NCBI GenBank assembly: GCA_023634235.1
Contig: JAMKCF010000020.1
Coordinates: 11,569,873 to 11,633,872 of the forward strand
DNA from: Pisaster brevispinus
Taxonomy: Eukaryota > Echinodermata > Asteroidea > Forcipulatida > Asteriidae
Length of the DNA stretch: 64,000 nucleotides
Direction: 5' to 3'
Shown: piece after piece, positions 36,801 through 44,184 of the stretch
How positions within the stretch are numbered: the stretch's first letter is position 1
Layout of the letters: every line of letters starts with the position of its first letter
Notes under the pieces: model-generated
What the model saw: only the letters and a program-made list of their open reading frames with translations
Database searches by the model: none
Told to the model about the DNA's origin: nothing
Translations under genes and position numbers: made by a program

Positions 36801-39195
36801 ACCTTGTTTGTCCTGTGGAACATTTCCTTCTGAAACGGAGTCATACTCCGCAAGCTGTTTCTGAAAATCTAAAATACCGCAACAGCTGATTTCGGTTGTG
36901 ACAACCCAAATTATTGACAATGTGTTTACATGCAAAAAGTTGTGTATGGTTTTTCACTTTTGTCTGCCGACTCATACAATGAATTAAACCAAATGTTCTC
37001 AGGTTAGTTAGTTCATGTAAACGGTTGATCACACAAAACCCGAACACCGTGTGCGACTACTTTGTCAGTTCCAATCCTGTACAATGCCTTAGAGAACGGA
37101 AGTCAGAGCTTTCCGGAATTATTTTGAAGCATTGCGTGAGAAGGCTTTCGAGCCGTAACATTTCTTTCTTTCTTTATGTTAATACAGGATTAAGAAGACG
37201 CTGGCAGGATGAGCAAAGAAATCGAGGGGATGATATATTATGGCAGATGGAGCATCGCCGTGCAAGGTTTTGAAGGTCAGAAGAAGAAATACAGTTCATT
37301 CAGAGAAACACATCCGTCTGAATTACTATAGGAATAGAATTTGAAGACCGCAAAGAATATAATCGCTGTTTCTAAACCGATCTATGCAACTAATGCATTT
37401 TGAATGATGCTTATTTGAAGAAAAAAACACAACAAAAAACAGTGGCGTAATTTAAGGGGGGGGGCACGTGCGGGGAAGAATTTGCGCACGTGCTTCCCCT
37501 CCAAGTTATGTCCGTATGTCCTTATGTCCCCCATTTGAAATCTGGATTTTTGAAAATAAAAAAATAAAATGTTACATTTTATAAGCTACAATGTAATAAA
37601 ATCTGTGTTTTCAAAACCATGTTTTCATTTACACGCAGACAATGTATTTGTTTTATGACTCATGTCAGATCATCTTATTATAAAATATAGTACATGACAT
37701 TACAAAAGTGCTTAAAAGGGGCTTGTTTGAGAGGAATGCGAACGGGAACCAACGTTTTAATTGGCCAGTAGACCCCCCCCCCCTCAGAAAATACAAGAAA
37801 CGGTGCACCCTTTGTGCCCCGTGTAATGTTACCCATAATTTCGGTGCTGTGTATAAACCATTTTCTTTTTCTCTTTCTCTTTAAAGGCGTAACCGCTGAT
37901 TGTGATTAAAAGTCAAAAGGTTGTTGCAGGAAGGTATGCATTTCTTTAATTAAACAAATACAATAATAATCGTAATAACATTAGTAGATACTATTTCCTT
38001 AAACTACAGATTGAAATGTATTTCGCTAAACAGACAGGGTGATAAGAACAGAAATTGTATTGTTCAGGACAAAGGCACATCGTCGGTGCAATTGTAATGT
38101 ATTGTCAAATAGACACACTTCAAAAACTGGGGGTGTTACACATGGGAGAATACAAATTAACACCACAGGGTGTTAAAATAACACCAATGCATCTGTGTGG
38201 GCAAAATGTGATGTTATTTTAACACCCTATGTTGTAAATTTTGTATTTTTGTTTGGTTTGTGACAACATGCATGGTGTCGATTTCAACATCCCAATTATT
38301 GCAGTATACCCTCTTGATCAAATTCCTACACCGAATCCGATTTCACAACCAACTTAAATCTGTGACACTAAAAATGTCATAAACATATTCTGCAATTGCC
38401 TCAATGTTGAGTGACCGCTTAGAAAAAAAAAGGCCATACAACTTTCATTCCAGTTTTTCCAATTACGACACTTGGCAGCTCAATGATCGGAAATGGCGTA
38501 TCATTACTAAAGGCAGTGACACATTTATTAAAAGCACGAACAGTATTAAGCTCAGTTGAATTTGACATTTGAATGCAAACTAACGATATTGCAAAAACAA
38601 ACAAAACAAACAAACATTCCTGTGTTTTTTTTATGAGGAAGAGTTCAATTTCGACATTTTGCATTTTTAAGTTCAGATCAGATACCCCTTTAAAACCAGA
38701 CGTTGACAATAACTGTACATTTGTCTATTTTGATTTTGGCTTAAAAACGGGGTTAACCAGTAAACGCTTTTACATGGCTTTGTGCCTAGGCCTATTCCTT
38801 TCAACTCGAACGATTTACGCAGTTTTTCTCGTGTAGAGGAAATTATGTTCAAGACATTTACACAAGAAACCATAAAATAATAGCCTTGCCCTACATTCTC
38901 CACCGTCAAGTTGCATACAATTAAACTGCCCTTGGTGATAAAATAAGCATCAATCAGAAACACTTACCGCAGTATCCTTGGGTATTAAAGCAACCTCGTA
39001 CCCAGAGAGTACACCAGCATCGTCGTTGATGTCGCGTAAGGCCAACTGAGTTGCGTAGGACATGGCCGGGCCACCGGCCCACACCCCCGTCATCGGAAAC
39101 AATCCCAGCAAATGAAGCTTCGTTAAGTTGCTAGCACTGCGGCACAAGCAAACACACCACAGCACACAGGAGACTGACATCCATGACTTCAACAT
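10971..39195 (-). CDS. GABA-B receptor-like class C GPCR, complete (17 exons)
   Basis: A metabotropic GABA-B-type receptor at the plasma membrane. Coding exons, 5' to 3': 39195..38968, 34854..34714, 33777..33610, 26880..26779, 25482..25368, 24530..24382, 23672..23519, 21275..21181, 19927..19864, 19464..19375, 18885..18735, 18202..18070, 17695..17588, 16634..16512, 13090..12907, 12185..12037, 11123..10971. All have AG/GT borders and all phases agree, giving 768 residues. Order: signal peptide about 1-22, Venus-flytrap domain about 25-440, seven helices about 450-718, short coiled-coil tail. SSSPLLSNR (127-135), Y225, E327 and Y332-D333 align with ligand-site segments of GABBR1, whereas RVIKMSSPKINNL and the LNDSKYI region resemble GABBR2. 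Introns total about 26 kb and carry a LINE and several MITEs. The start is the first in-frame ATG; the upstream codons in frame are not ATG. Whether it binds GABA is not shown. Confidence 0.93.
11906..11998. repeat. (TTTA)n and TTA-rich low-complexity tract
   Basis: TTTATTTATT runs with an ATTATTATT segment lie immediately downstream (on the minus strand) of exon 16 of receptor gene 2. Confidence 0.85.
12037..12185 (-). CDS. Receptor gene 2 exon 16: TM6-TM7
   Basis: 149 bp, phase 1-0, acceptor TTTGCAG, donor GTTAGC. It encodes GVCIYNVLILSFVGAMVSFV and a TM7 ending LSIVFVPK. It is paralogous to 3166..3314. Confidence 0.95.
12298..12413. mobile_element. MITE with TTTCACAAA ends, copy 2
   Basis: The right half CTTAAGATCAATCTTAGCTC and TTTGTGAAATCATGCCC matches the right half of 5286..5437. 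The left end is decayed. It is in intron 15 of receptor gene 2. Confidence 0.5.
12568..12665. repeat. Short tandem repeat, GTGGGGTCCAGGTT unit (~33 bp, 3 copies)
   Basis: TAGTGGGGTCCAGGTTGAAC, TGTGGGGTCCAGGTTAAAC and TGTGGGGTCCATTG follow each other with AAAGAA(T/C)T spacers. It is intronic. Confidence 0.7.
12907..13090 (-). CDS. Receptor gene 2 exon 15: loop 2 and TM5
   Basis: 184 bp, phase 0-1, acceptor ACCTAG, donor GTAAGG. It encodes IDAENDDIVHIPIRMMCES and FGAFLAWETRKVTIPALNDS. It is paralogous to 1927..2110. Confidence 0.95.
15419..15441. repeat. Poly(A) run in intron 14
   Basis: A run of more than 20 A follows GGGGTT. It could be the tail of a retroposed sequence, but no body is recognised. 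Confidence 0.6.
16512..16634 (-). CDS. Receptor gene 2 exon 14: TM4
   Basis: 123 bp, phase 0-0, acceptor CTCCAG, donor GTAAGG. It encodes VVKDSWLFGMIITLIVIDTV and IIWEIIDPVS. It is paralogous to 360..482. Confidence 0.92.
17095..17580. repeat. Host repeat of the nested foldback (GTACGCTGAGGT family)
   Basis: GTACGCTGAGGTCGCGCGCA before the foldback and GTGACGCCATAATATGCAAG after it correspond to one continuous stretch at 24215..24340 (GTACGCTGAGGTAACGCGCA .. GTGACGTCATGTGCAAGGTG). Confidence 0.55.
17172..17549. mobile_element. Foldback/MITE element with TAGCCGCGTTCGCATTGGAC ends
   Basis: The left end TAGCCGCGTTCGCATTGGAC and right end GTCCAATGCGAACGCGGCTA are inverted complements over at least 21 bp. 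The 378-bp interior is a mosaic of GTTAACTTACCG words in both orientations and repeats AAGTCCAAGTGCGAACAGC internally. TA at both ends may be the target duplication. It is nested in another repeat and lies 39 bp past the exon 13 donor. Confidence 0.75.
17588..17695 (-). CDS. Receptor gene 2 exon 13: TM3
   Basis: 108 bp, phase 0-0, acceptor CCCTACAG, donor GTACGT. It encodes AKTWCLSFGFSMAFGSMFSK and TWRVHKIFTN, the TM3 and intracellular loop 2 of GABA-B receptors. A foldback element starts 39 bp past the donor. Confidence 0.93.
17774..18014. mobile_element. MITE of the GGGTCA/TGACCC family, copy 3
   Basis: It starts CACTCTAAAGGCTTCCGGG and ends GGTCAACTCTGGAGTTTTTA, with interior GTGACCCAGAAAAGGGTCAA. 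It occupies most of intron 12 of receptor gene 2. Confidence 0.65.
18070..18202 (-). CDS. Receptor gene 2 exon 12: TM2
   Basis: 133 bp, phase 2-0. It encodes RVIKMSSPKINNLMLIGGLL and YVSIIFLGVDTS, matching LIKMSSPYMNNLIILGGML..LFGLDGS of GABBR2. Confidence 0.93.
18735..18885 (-). CDS. Receptor gene 2 exon 11: linker and TM1
   Basis: 151 bp, phase 1-2, donor GTGAGT. It encodes GGAPPIDFMIYREDNQTIHI and TM1 VFTAGVVLSLVGTVLASSF followed by LAFNIHYRKLR, like LFFNIKNRNQKLI in GABBR2. Confidence 0.92.
19151..19174. repeat. Poly(A) run in intron 10
   Basis: About 20 A in a row, with no recognised body next to it. Confidence 0.6.
19375..19464 (-). CDS. Receptor gene 2 exon 10: end of flytrap domain
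   Basis: 90 bp, phase 1-1, acceptor AAAATAG, donor GTGAGA. It encodes DGTLVSVGVVDSTSVTKDII and YQAILWPG, matching the VGEYN/IGYYDSTKD..W segment that precedes the membrane domain. Confidence 0.88.
19864..19927 (-). CDS. Receptor gene 2 exon 9: flytrap domain
   Basis: 64 bp, phase 0-1, donor GTGAAT. It encodes GPVRLDRRGDRLGLVDALQL, aligning with [20 protein letters not shown] of GABBR1. It is too short to be found as an isolated open frame. Confidence 0.88.
20069..20147. repeat. ~18-bp A/T-rich tandem repeat
   Basis: The unit TATTATAAAATATACATA is repeated about 4-5 times with single changes, in intron 8 of receptor gene 2. Confidence 0.8.
20562..20745 (+). mobile_element. tRNA-derived SINE (TGGCCAAGCGG / GGTTTGAGTCC boxes)
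   Basis: GTGTCGTGGCCAAGCGGATA is an A-box-like start and GTGGGTTTGAGTCCCGGTCG a B-box-like element. The tRNA-like head is followed by TTGTCCTTCGGATGGGAC. The tRNA part has no 3' CCA context and the anticodon arm is poor, so it is a retroposon, not a tRNA gene. It lies in intron 8 of receptor gene 2, antisense to it. Confidence 0.75.
20891..20935 (+). repeat. SINE tail fragment (CAGTTTCCCTTGTGGTTTA)
   Basis: TAGTCAGTTTCCCTTGTGG matches the 3' part of the SINE at 46948..47094 (CCAGTCAGTTTCCGTTGTGG). Only the tail is present. Confidence 0.5.
21181..21275 (-). CDS. Receptor gene 2 exon 8: flytrap domain
   Basis: 95 bp, phase 1-0, donor GTGAGC. It encodes RLEDFSYDEQTAQVLFDIIS and LTFEGIS, the counterpart of RLEDFNYNNQTITDQIY..SFEGVS. 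Confidence 0.92.
21799..22044. mobile_element. MITE of the GGGTCA/TGACCC family, copy 4
   Basis: It contains GTCCAGGTCAGAACTG and GGGCTTGACCCATTTCTGGG, and ends near CACTGGTGAGTTTTCAGAA. It lies in intron 7 of receptor gene 2. Confidence 0.6.
22815..22945. repeat. AAGTC/CAAGTCAAGTC degenerate tandem repeat
   Basis: Words such as CCAAGTCGAGTCACAAGTCA and CCAAGTCAAGTCACAAGTCA recur, later with CGACTCGAGTCAAAATCGC. It is low-complexity, intronic and non-coding. Confidence 0.6.
23357..23391. repeat. 35-bp near-perfect palindrome
   Basis: GTTCAGTACTAGTACT on the left mirrors AGTACTAGTACTGAAC on the right around a 3-bp centre. It is about 130 bp past the exon 7 donor, inside intron 7. Confidence 0.75.
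23519..23672 (-). CDS. Receptor gene 2 exon 7: flytrap domain
   Basis: 154 bp, phase 0-1, donor GTAAGA. It encodes GYTEISVVYDTVWTAALALN, aligning with FQEAPLAYDAIWALALALN of GABBR1, so the glutamate and the Tyr-Asp pair of the ligand site are kept. Confidence 0.93.
24382..24530 (-). CDS. Receptor gene 2 exon 6: flytrap domain
   Basis: 149 bp, phase 1-0, acceptor CTAAG, donor GTAAGA. It encodes GWLEFNWWRQPSDSIDCTPD, aligning with GWYADNWFKIYDPSINCT of GABBR1, with the conserved cysteine. Confidence 0.9.
25268..25305 (-). repeat. SINE tail fragment, reverse orientation
   Basis: TAAACCACAAGAGAAACTGA is the reverse complement of the SINE tail seen at 47070..47090. Confidence 0.45.
25368..25482 (-). 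CDS. Receptor gene 2 exon 5: flytrap domain
   Basis: 115 bp, phase 0-1, donor GTAAGT. It encodes ARIIVVGVYSEMARKVFCEV and YGTKYVWIVPG. The tyrosine (residue 225) aligns with the ligand-contacting tyrosine of GABBR1 in GLFYETEARKVFCEVY. Confidence 0.93.
26297..26326. repeat. Hairpin ACTGCGGTATAGC-GGTG-GCTATACCGCAGT
   Basis: A 13-bp perfect stem with a 4-nt loop, in intron 4 of receptor gene 2. Function unknown. Confidence 0.7.
26779..26880 (-). CDS. Receptor gene 2 exon 4: flytrap domain
   Basis: 102 bp, phase 0-0. It encodes SMADLHRDATQLGIEIIAAE and SFVDSPGVSIENIK, the counterpart of [20 protein letters not shown] in GABBR1. Confidence 0.88.
27761..27900. repeat. (GATT)n microsatellite
   Basis: More than 30 GATT units with a few GGTT and CGAT variants. 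It forms the 3' tail of the LINE on the minus strand. Confidence 0.95.
28234..28905 (-). pseudogene. LINE ORF2 C-terminal fragment
   Basis: A 223-codon open stretch, the longest surviving frame of the LINE. WKNVYRPPISKKEGDLKYRL and CGWCGPSEKGTLLHLFFHC resemble the zinc-binding C-terminal domain found after reverse transcriptase in many non-LTR elements. It has no start of its own and is not a host gene. Confidence 0.75.
29562..30110 (-). pseudogene. LINE reverse transcriptase fragment, frameshifted
   Basis: DQKKAFDSIDHDYLFKTLQT then, in another frame, HADDVTVFISSN. The region linking them has lost the expected QGCPLSP-type motif in one frame, indicating frameshift and deletion. Both pieces are on the minus strand. 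Confidence 0.8.
33242..33599. mobile_element. MITE with AAGGCA..TTTTGG(T/A)AA ends, abutting exon 3
   Basis: The left end AAGGCAAGGTGTACTTTTGG and right end CCAAAAGTATACCCTGCCTT are inverted over about 24 bp. The interior has GACCATAAAAAACTTACTTG, GGAGAGCTGTTGATTTTATA and TTTTTCACAGGTTTGCTAAT. I remember this as a very abundant repeat in echinoderm genomes. It ends about 10 bp from the donor of exon 3 (33610). Confidence 0.75.
33610..33777 (-). CDS. Receptor gene 2 exon 3: flytrap domain
   Basis: 168 bp, phase 0-0, donor GTAAGT. It encodes SISSSPLLSNRAMFPLSFRL and FKKYGWKKVATLYQ, matching SSSPALSNRQRFPTFFR and FEKWGWKKIAT of GABBR1. A MITE ends about 10 bp downstream of the donor. Confidence 0.93.
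34081..34105. repeat. Hairpin CTGTTCCGAC-TGTAG-GTCGGAACAG
   Basis: A 10-bp perfect stem with a 5-nt loop in A/T-rich intron 2 sequence. Confidence 0.65.
34341..34520 (+). repeat. Dispersed repeat, GGTACCCG..CACCTCGCTAAACG family, copy 3
   Basis: GGTACCCGTTTATG, CTGTCACCTCGCTAAACGAT, AAAATACCGTGGCAG and GCATGTGACTTTT occur in the same order as in 2139..2340, but more diverged. It is in intron 2 of receptor gene 2, antisense. Confidence 0.6.
34714..34854 (-). CDS. Receptor gene 2 exon 2: flytrap domain
   Basis: 141 bp, phase 0-0, acceptor GTTACAG, donor GTATAT. It encodes CDGGTATNALFEELYN and MMIIGAGCSIATEP, aligning with IILMPGCSSVSTL of GABBR1, then HHWNLIQ. Confidence 0.9.
35104..35173. 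repeat. (CAAA)n run between inverted CACCC/GGGTG arms
   Basis: AAACACCCTACACCCCA, about eight CAAA units, then TGGGGTGGTGGGGTGTTT. The flanks are imperfect inverted repeats. Confidence 0.6.
36035..36320. repeat. (CAATT)n with adjoining A-rich sequence, possible LINE 3' end
   Basis: CAATTCAATTCAATTCAATT is followed by CAGATTTACATTTATTTCCA, a pattern usual at 3' ends of LINE insertions read on the other strand. No coding part is recognised. GTCAGCTCC..GGGCTA(T/C)(G/A)GTGTCTTT occurs on both sides (36001 and 36400), suggesting a local duplication. Confidence 0.35.
38151..38247. repeat. Imperfect hairpin GGGTGTTAAAATAACA
   Basis: CAGGGTGTTAAAATAACACC near 38166 and GATGTTATTTTAACACCCTA near 38210 are inverted, with further matching TACAAATT / AAATTTTGTA outside. 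A small MITE is likely. It is in intron 1 of receptor gene 2. Confidence 0.65.
38968..39195 (-). CDS. Receptor gene 2 exon 1: signal peptide and start of flytrap domain
   Basis: ATG at 39195 opens MLKSWMSVSCVLWCVCLC, a typical signal peptide. LHLLGLFPMTGVWAGGPAM then aligns with LYIGALFPMSGGWPGG of GABBR1, and YEVALIPKDTA with YELKLIHHDSK. The donor is GTAAGT; phase 0. Confidence 0.9.
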
Positions 39196-39216
39196 TGTGG
39201 TGTCTCCGCGAGCCAC

Positions 39217-41867
39217 GACTCGAATGATCGCGCCGTTGAAGTTGCCTTGCGTGTTATTTATGTTTATCTGTGAACCGCTTAGACTCTTTATGCAAGCCTG
39301 TTCGGTAAAGGTGATCTGGTGAAATTAAATTTGACAATGGATTGGCAACTACAGTAAATTGTACATTATCATAAATTCTCTCGACGTGGATCGATTTTAC
39401 CCCAAAAGTACTATTGCACGGTGCGTAAAACATCACTGCGTGCGCGTGTCTTTGGTAATGCAGCAGTGTTACTGATCTACTTCGATGTTATATAAAACAA
39501 ATAATGAATGTTTTTCATTCGTGCAACAGTGCGAATAAAAAATTATTTGCATTCGTTGAAAGATAGAATGTTCCATTCAAATGTGCGTGTGAGCAGATCA
39601 GCATTGCAGTATGGAAAAACCAAGACCAAACAACATGCTGTATAATGCGTAAACGCTGAAGGAAACTGGGGGAAATAGCAGTCTAAGACCCACAAGTCAT
39701 TATTGCTTATTTCGATTGCCTGAAACATAATGTTCAAATCCCTGCCAACCGGTTTTGTAATCGCTTTTGGGTATGGATCCTAACTGAAAGAGTAATCAAA
39801 ACTGAACTGAACTTTTCACGAGTGCATCCCCTCTTTTCTTCTTCTTTATTGTCTGTTCTTAGGTTCATACTGTTATTATTTGTTTATTATTAATATTTTC
39901 TTATTTTACTTCCTTTTTAATTTTTTTATGTTCTTCCCAATCTCTTCCAACACTGGGCAAAGTGCACTCCAAAAGGTTTGCAGATGCTAAAACATGTTGT
40001 GCATTGGATTGTGCATTCACCTGAAGTTGAGGTAATAAATCAACACAGAAGAAAAATCAACAAAAGTTGTTTTTCTTGACGGAACTGCTATCAGGAGCTG
40101 ATTTTCATAATATCAATAAGGAAGGCTGTAATAGAAGGCTAGGTAATAGTTTACCCCAAGGGCCCAATCAATACATTCCTCATTGATGATGACGTATTCC
40201 CAGTCGGCAAAAGCACTTGGCTTTTAATCACTTCATTTCTGAAAAGAACTTTGATATTACATGAAAAGAAAAATAGTCGGCACTCATCCCTACCCCCCCC
40301 CTCTCTCTCTTAAGTAGTAATGGAGAAACACAAGGTAGACAAAACAAAATGTACTCAAGCAGGCTTGGCCAAAGCATCAGAAGACAGTTAAAGGCAAAGT
40401 GCTGACGAATGCCGTCATGCAACCCACCCAGCAGGGAGTATGTACAGTATGATTACTTCCCTGTTTGGTAATGATTGGGTATCCGTATGTCTACGGCATT
40501 ATAGGGAGGGGTAAGAGGGGTAAGAAGAAGAAGGGGTAAAACTGGACAGGAGGGGGTGGAGAGAGGTAAGAGAGGTAGGAAGGAGGTAGGATGGGTATGA
40601 AGGGACAGGAGCCGAAGAGACTGGGCGGGTAGATTCTTGGGGTAAGCGGGGGAGGTGTGACGTGCGGCGTGCAGGATAGCAAGGGAGGGGTAGAGAGGGG
40701 GGAGCGATGAGAACGAAGTTGTAATAAATGCCATGCAGACCGTTGGGAGTACACAAGTGACTTCTGATTTGGTAATGATTTGAGATTAGTGTGTCTACGG
40801 CAATGATTCCGGGGAAGGTGAGGCCGTAGGAGGAGGGATTAGGGGAGTAGGGGGCGGGGAAGGGGATAAGGTAAGGGATAAGGTAAGGGAAGGGAGAAAT
40901 GGGGTAGGAAGAGATAGGGACATACCTTCTATCAAAACTTCATCAGATTAATGTAAATGTAAATAGATAATAATGAATAAAAAGTAAAAGAAACACAAAT
41001 GTATCAATACATAAATGACTAAACCATCTAAATAAATATATCAATAAATAAAATATCAATAAATAACACAAGCATAAAATATATAAACCCGGCGTGCTTT
41101 AGAACAACACTGGACAGTTCCCCTCTCCTTGCTAGGAGTATGTTATTACACATCCATCATCCACGTAGTCACGTCACATAGCGTCCTCTAGAAGAGTGTA
41201 CAGTTTTACGGCTGTATTGATTTTATTGACTTTGATTATTACCTGAAAAAGGAGAGTTTAAGTAGAATCAACTGAATCAGAAGCGACAGAGGTTTTTTGA
41301 CAACGTTTATTTACGTAATGTAATTTTCTTTCGTGAATGAATGTAATTCGTCAATTTAGTTGTGTGGCACACTACCTTGACATTATGTATGTTTGTTTAA
41401 AAAAAAAATTTTAAAGATGAAAATTTAAAAGATGAAAATTGTAAAACTGTTTAATATTTATATTATACATATACATAAAAAGGGGGGCCTACGTAAAAGT
41501 TTGCGGTAAGGGCCCCAGTTGCGAGTATTTAGGAATAGTTTCCGTAAAACAAAATCACGGCAACCCAGGTAGCCCTGTTTTGGTAAGATGATGGGTATTT
41601 TAGAAGAGTGGGTTTTATGATTGAATTCATTTGCCTCTTTATTTTGGATAACGAGATTGTGAATTTCTTTTGATTTGGGTGCTTGTTTATTTTGTTTACT
41701 TAATCAACCACGGGAAAATGGTTTCAATGTTGTGTTTGTTTGTTGTTGTTTTTTCAATTTGTGAACATTATTGAAGAAAATGTGACAATACATTCGAAGA
41801 TTCATCATTTTACTTAGACAATACAGAAATTCTAAGTTCTAATTCTAGCCGATGCATTTAATAGTAT
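39217..41867. other. Intergenic, upstream of receptor gene 2, no supported gene
   Basis: It should contain the promoter and 5' UTR of receptor gene 2, but no clear TATA box or initiator can be assigned by eye. 40453..40925 is a G/A-rich tract (listed). 40930-41110 is A/T-rich with (AAAT)n. No open frame has recognisable motifs. Confidence 0.5.
40490..40925. repeat. Polypurine (G/A) tract
   Basis: The plus strand is mostly G and A (GGGAGGGGTAAGAGGGGTAA and similar) for about 430 bp. Two related blocks begin TTGGTAATGATT..GTCTACGGCA at about 40465 and about 40770, so it is an old duplication. Long minus-strand frames rich in Pro/Ser/Leu are by-products. Confidence 0.75.
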
Positions 41868-42824
41868 TGTAGCGGGACTAGCCCAATCCGAGGCTACTAG
41901 AATCCCTCTTGGACCCGCTATCCAGCGGCCGGGAATGTAGGTCCGTTTGGATGGAGATATACCGCCCTATACGCGTAGCCACATTCACCCACGCCTACTA
42001 AACCTCTGGGACGACAAGGACATACAATAAATCACGCAAGAGATTGATCTGAGTTGGCAATTAATTTATTGTGATGAACTCATTCTTTATTGGACCCTGA
42101 TTAGTTATTGGTAGCCTCCCTGATTAATTATTGTTAGCCTCCCTACTTCATTTAGTTCCCTGCAATCAGTTGCCTATAGGTAGCCTCCCTGATTATATAT
42201 TATTATTGTTAGCCTCCCTACTCCATTTAGTTCCGTGCAATCAGTTGCCTATAGGTAGCCTCCCTGATTAATTATTGTTAGCCTCCCTACTCCATTTAGT
42301 TCCCTGCAATCAGTTGCCTATAGGTAGCCTCGCACTAGGCGCTACACGTACTGCAAGGCAGTGCTGGGCGGCGCGGTAATGCCTGGATGGGGGTCAGCCT
42401 CAGGGTATCCGTGATGCCGTACGCCTCTGGCTGGCGTCCTTGCGCGTATCCCTCCTCCTCGAATCCCGCCCTCTATCGTCCTGAGTACTCCCAGAGTCTC
42501 CCTCGTAGAGGCGGCAGGTATGCGAGCGCGCACACTCCCCGGCTCCGTTCCGCTACAACGGCCTATTCTGTTCGTCGCTACGCCTCCAGTAGCCTCCCCG
42601 GACCCTGCGACCTGACCCCAGCCCGACTTCACCGTCCGTCCAGCACGCCGTCAGCCCCGCTGGTGCCTACCTACTGACTCCTGCTCCAGTCGTGACTGCA
42701 CTGTTCCGTCCTTACTGCTACTAACTAACCCTGCACAGCACTGCCTTGGCCGCCGTGCCTGCAGCTCTTTTATAGGAGCCCGCTGCTGCTCGCGCGCCCT
42801 CTATGTTGAGTCATTTGCGCCACA
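41868..42824. mobile_element. Solo LTR (957 bp) with GTAT target duplication
   Basis: It starts TGTAGCGGGACTAGCCC and ends TTTGCGCCACA (TG..CA termini), flanked by GTAT at 41864..41867 and 42825..42828, as for Gypsy-type elements. The 3' part (42350-42780) is G/C-rich and ends with a TATA-like CTCTTTTATAGGAGCC at 42765..42780. Three copies of a roughly 70-bp unit lie inside. No internal coding region or second LTR is next to it. Confidence 0.7.
42105..42335. repeat. Tandem repeat of ~70 bp inside the LTR (3 copies)
   Basis: The unit contains GGTAGCCTCCCTGATTA, TTGTTAGCCTCCCTACT and CATTTAGTTCC(C/G)TGCAATCA. The copies differ by few bases. Confidence 0.85.
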
Positions 42825-44184
42825 GTATACTCAAAAACGTTTGGGATGGTGAATGTCAGCGAGATCACACCACTTTCTTCCCAGCTTAGAAAAAAAGTAC
42901 AGTGTGACATGCTTCGTTTTTGTAACTAAAGTCACAAACTCTGTAATTTCGAGGCTAACATACAGACTGTATCTCCAGAACGGGCAATGCCTGGTGTTGA
43001 TCGAGAGGTTGAAAATCAAAAATAGCGCCGGCCTCGCTTTAAAAAGTAACCGCCCAAGACCTTTCTATGGTGACGAACAAACGGCGCTGGTTGAAATGGA
43101 GGGCCGAATGTTACCAAGAGGTTAAGTCATGTTGTGACCAAAAGCAGCATTTTGCTTTCAGTTAAAAAAAAGGTATACATCCCATGATTTGTTGCTTTGT
43201 TTTCAATAATTTCAACACTAGTTTTGGATATTTGTGTCACATTATTACAAACTGTGGTTATATGTTTTTGCTTTGCATTTTTGGCTTGCCGTAGTTTTTC
43301 AGCCTTGGTTGTAAAACCCGTGGCTGTGACGTTGCAATAGAAAGGTCATTCGAGCACGCAGTTTTATTCTACTGGCACGTCACCTCGTGGTATCTCACAG
43401 TCATGTTCGTCGTACCTTCCCACTAAAATGCCTGTCATTGCGTCGTCTTGTCGAAGGAAACCCCGGTAAATATAGTTGTACTTCCTATTTTAGTTTTTAT
43501 TTTCCACCCAAATGACCACAAATGTTTTGTACAGGTGGAGAGAGAGAGGCCCTGTTTGTGAAATTTGTTGTCGTTAACTTTAACTTCGACGACCTTGCTG
43601 AGGCCTGGTCATATTGCATGCCGGCTGTGTGTGGTGCAGCCAAAACTGTGCAGAGTCGTTTGGAAGACCGTCACCATGGAGGGAAAACTGTACAAATGGA
43701 GACTTAATAATTAAAGTGACCCATAACTCTCCTTTTCAGTTGACATTAATCCTTAAACAACTGAAACATACTGTACGGTTTTTGTCAAACATTATTTTAG
43801 TACTTGACTAAGCCTTGCTTAGTAATAGTATGGCTGTGGGCTTTTTATTGACTGATTAATAAATAGCTAGTTCAGTTATAACAGTTGCTGTGCCTATTAT
43901 GGACCACTTTCACTTCAAAGCACTACACTAGTACTTAGGCCTATCTTTTCCATATCCGTCCATTTTGTATTTACTTCTCCTGTTCTCCATTCTCTCTGGA
44001 TCAATTGTTTACACTGTTGTGTTTGGATTTGGAAATAAAATTCAGTTAATAAATATTGGGGCTCCTCCCTCTGACTCTGACTGAGTCAATCCTTGGGTCA
44101 TTCTAATACTCAACGACATCTTAAGTAGTAAAGTACTCCATGTCACAGTTCCTCACAGTTCCCAGCACCACAACCTATCGCCCC

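Noticed and set aside
39196..39216. Earlier start for receptor gene 2 at 39216
   Set aside because: That codon is GTG. The first ATG in frame is at 39195 and gives a proper signal peptide.
42342..42677. Open frames on both strands in G/C-rich sequence
   Set aside because: They lie inside the solo LTR and reflect high G/C, which lowers stop frequency.
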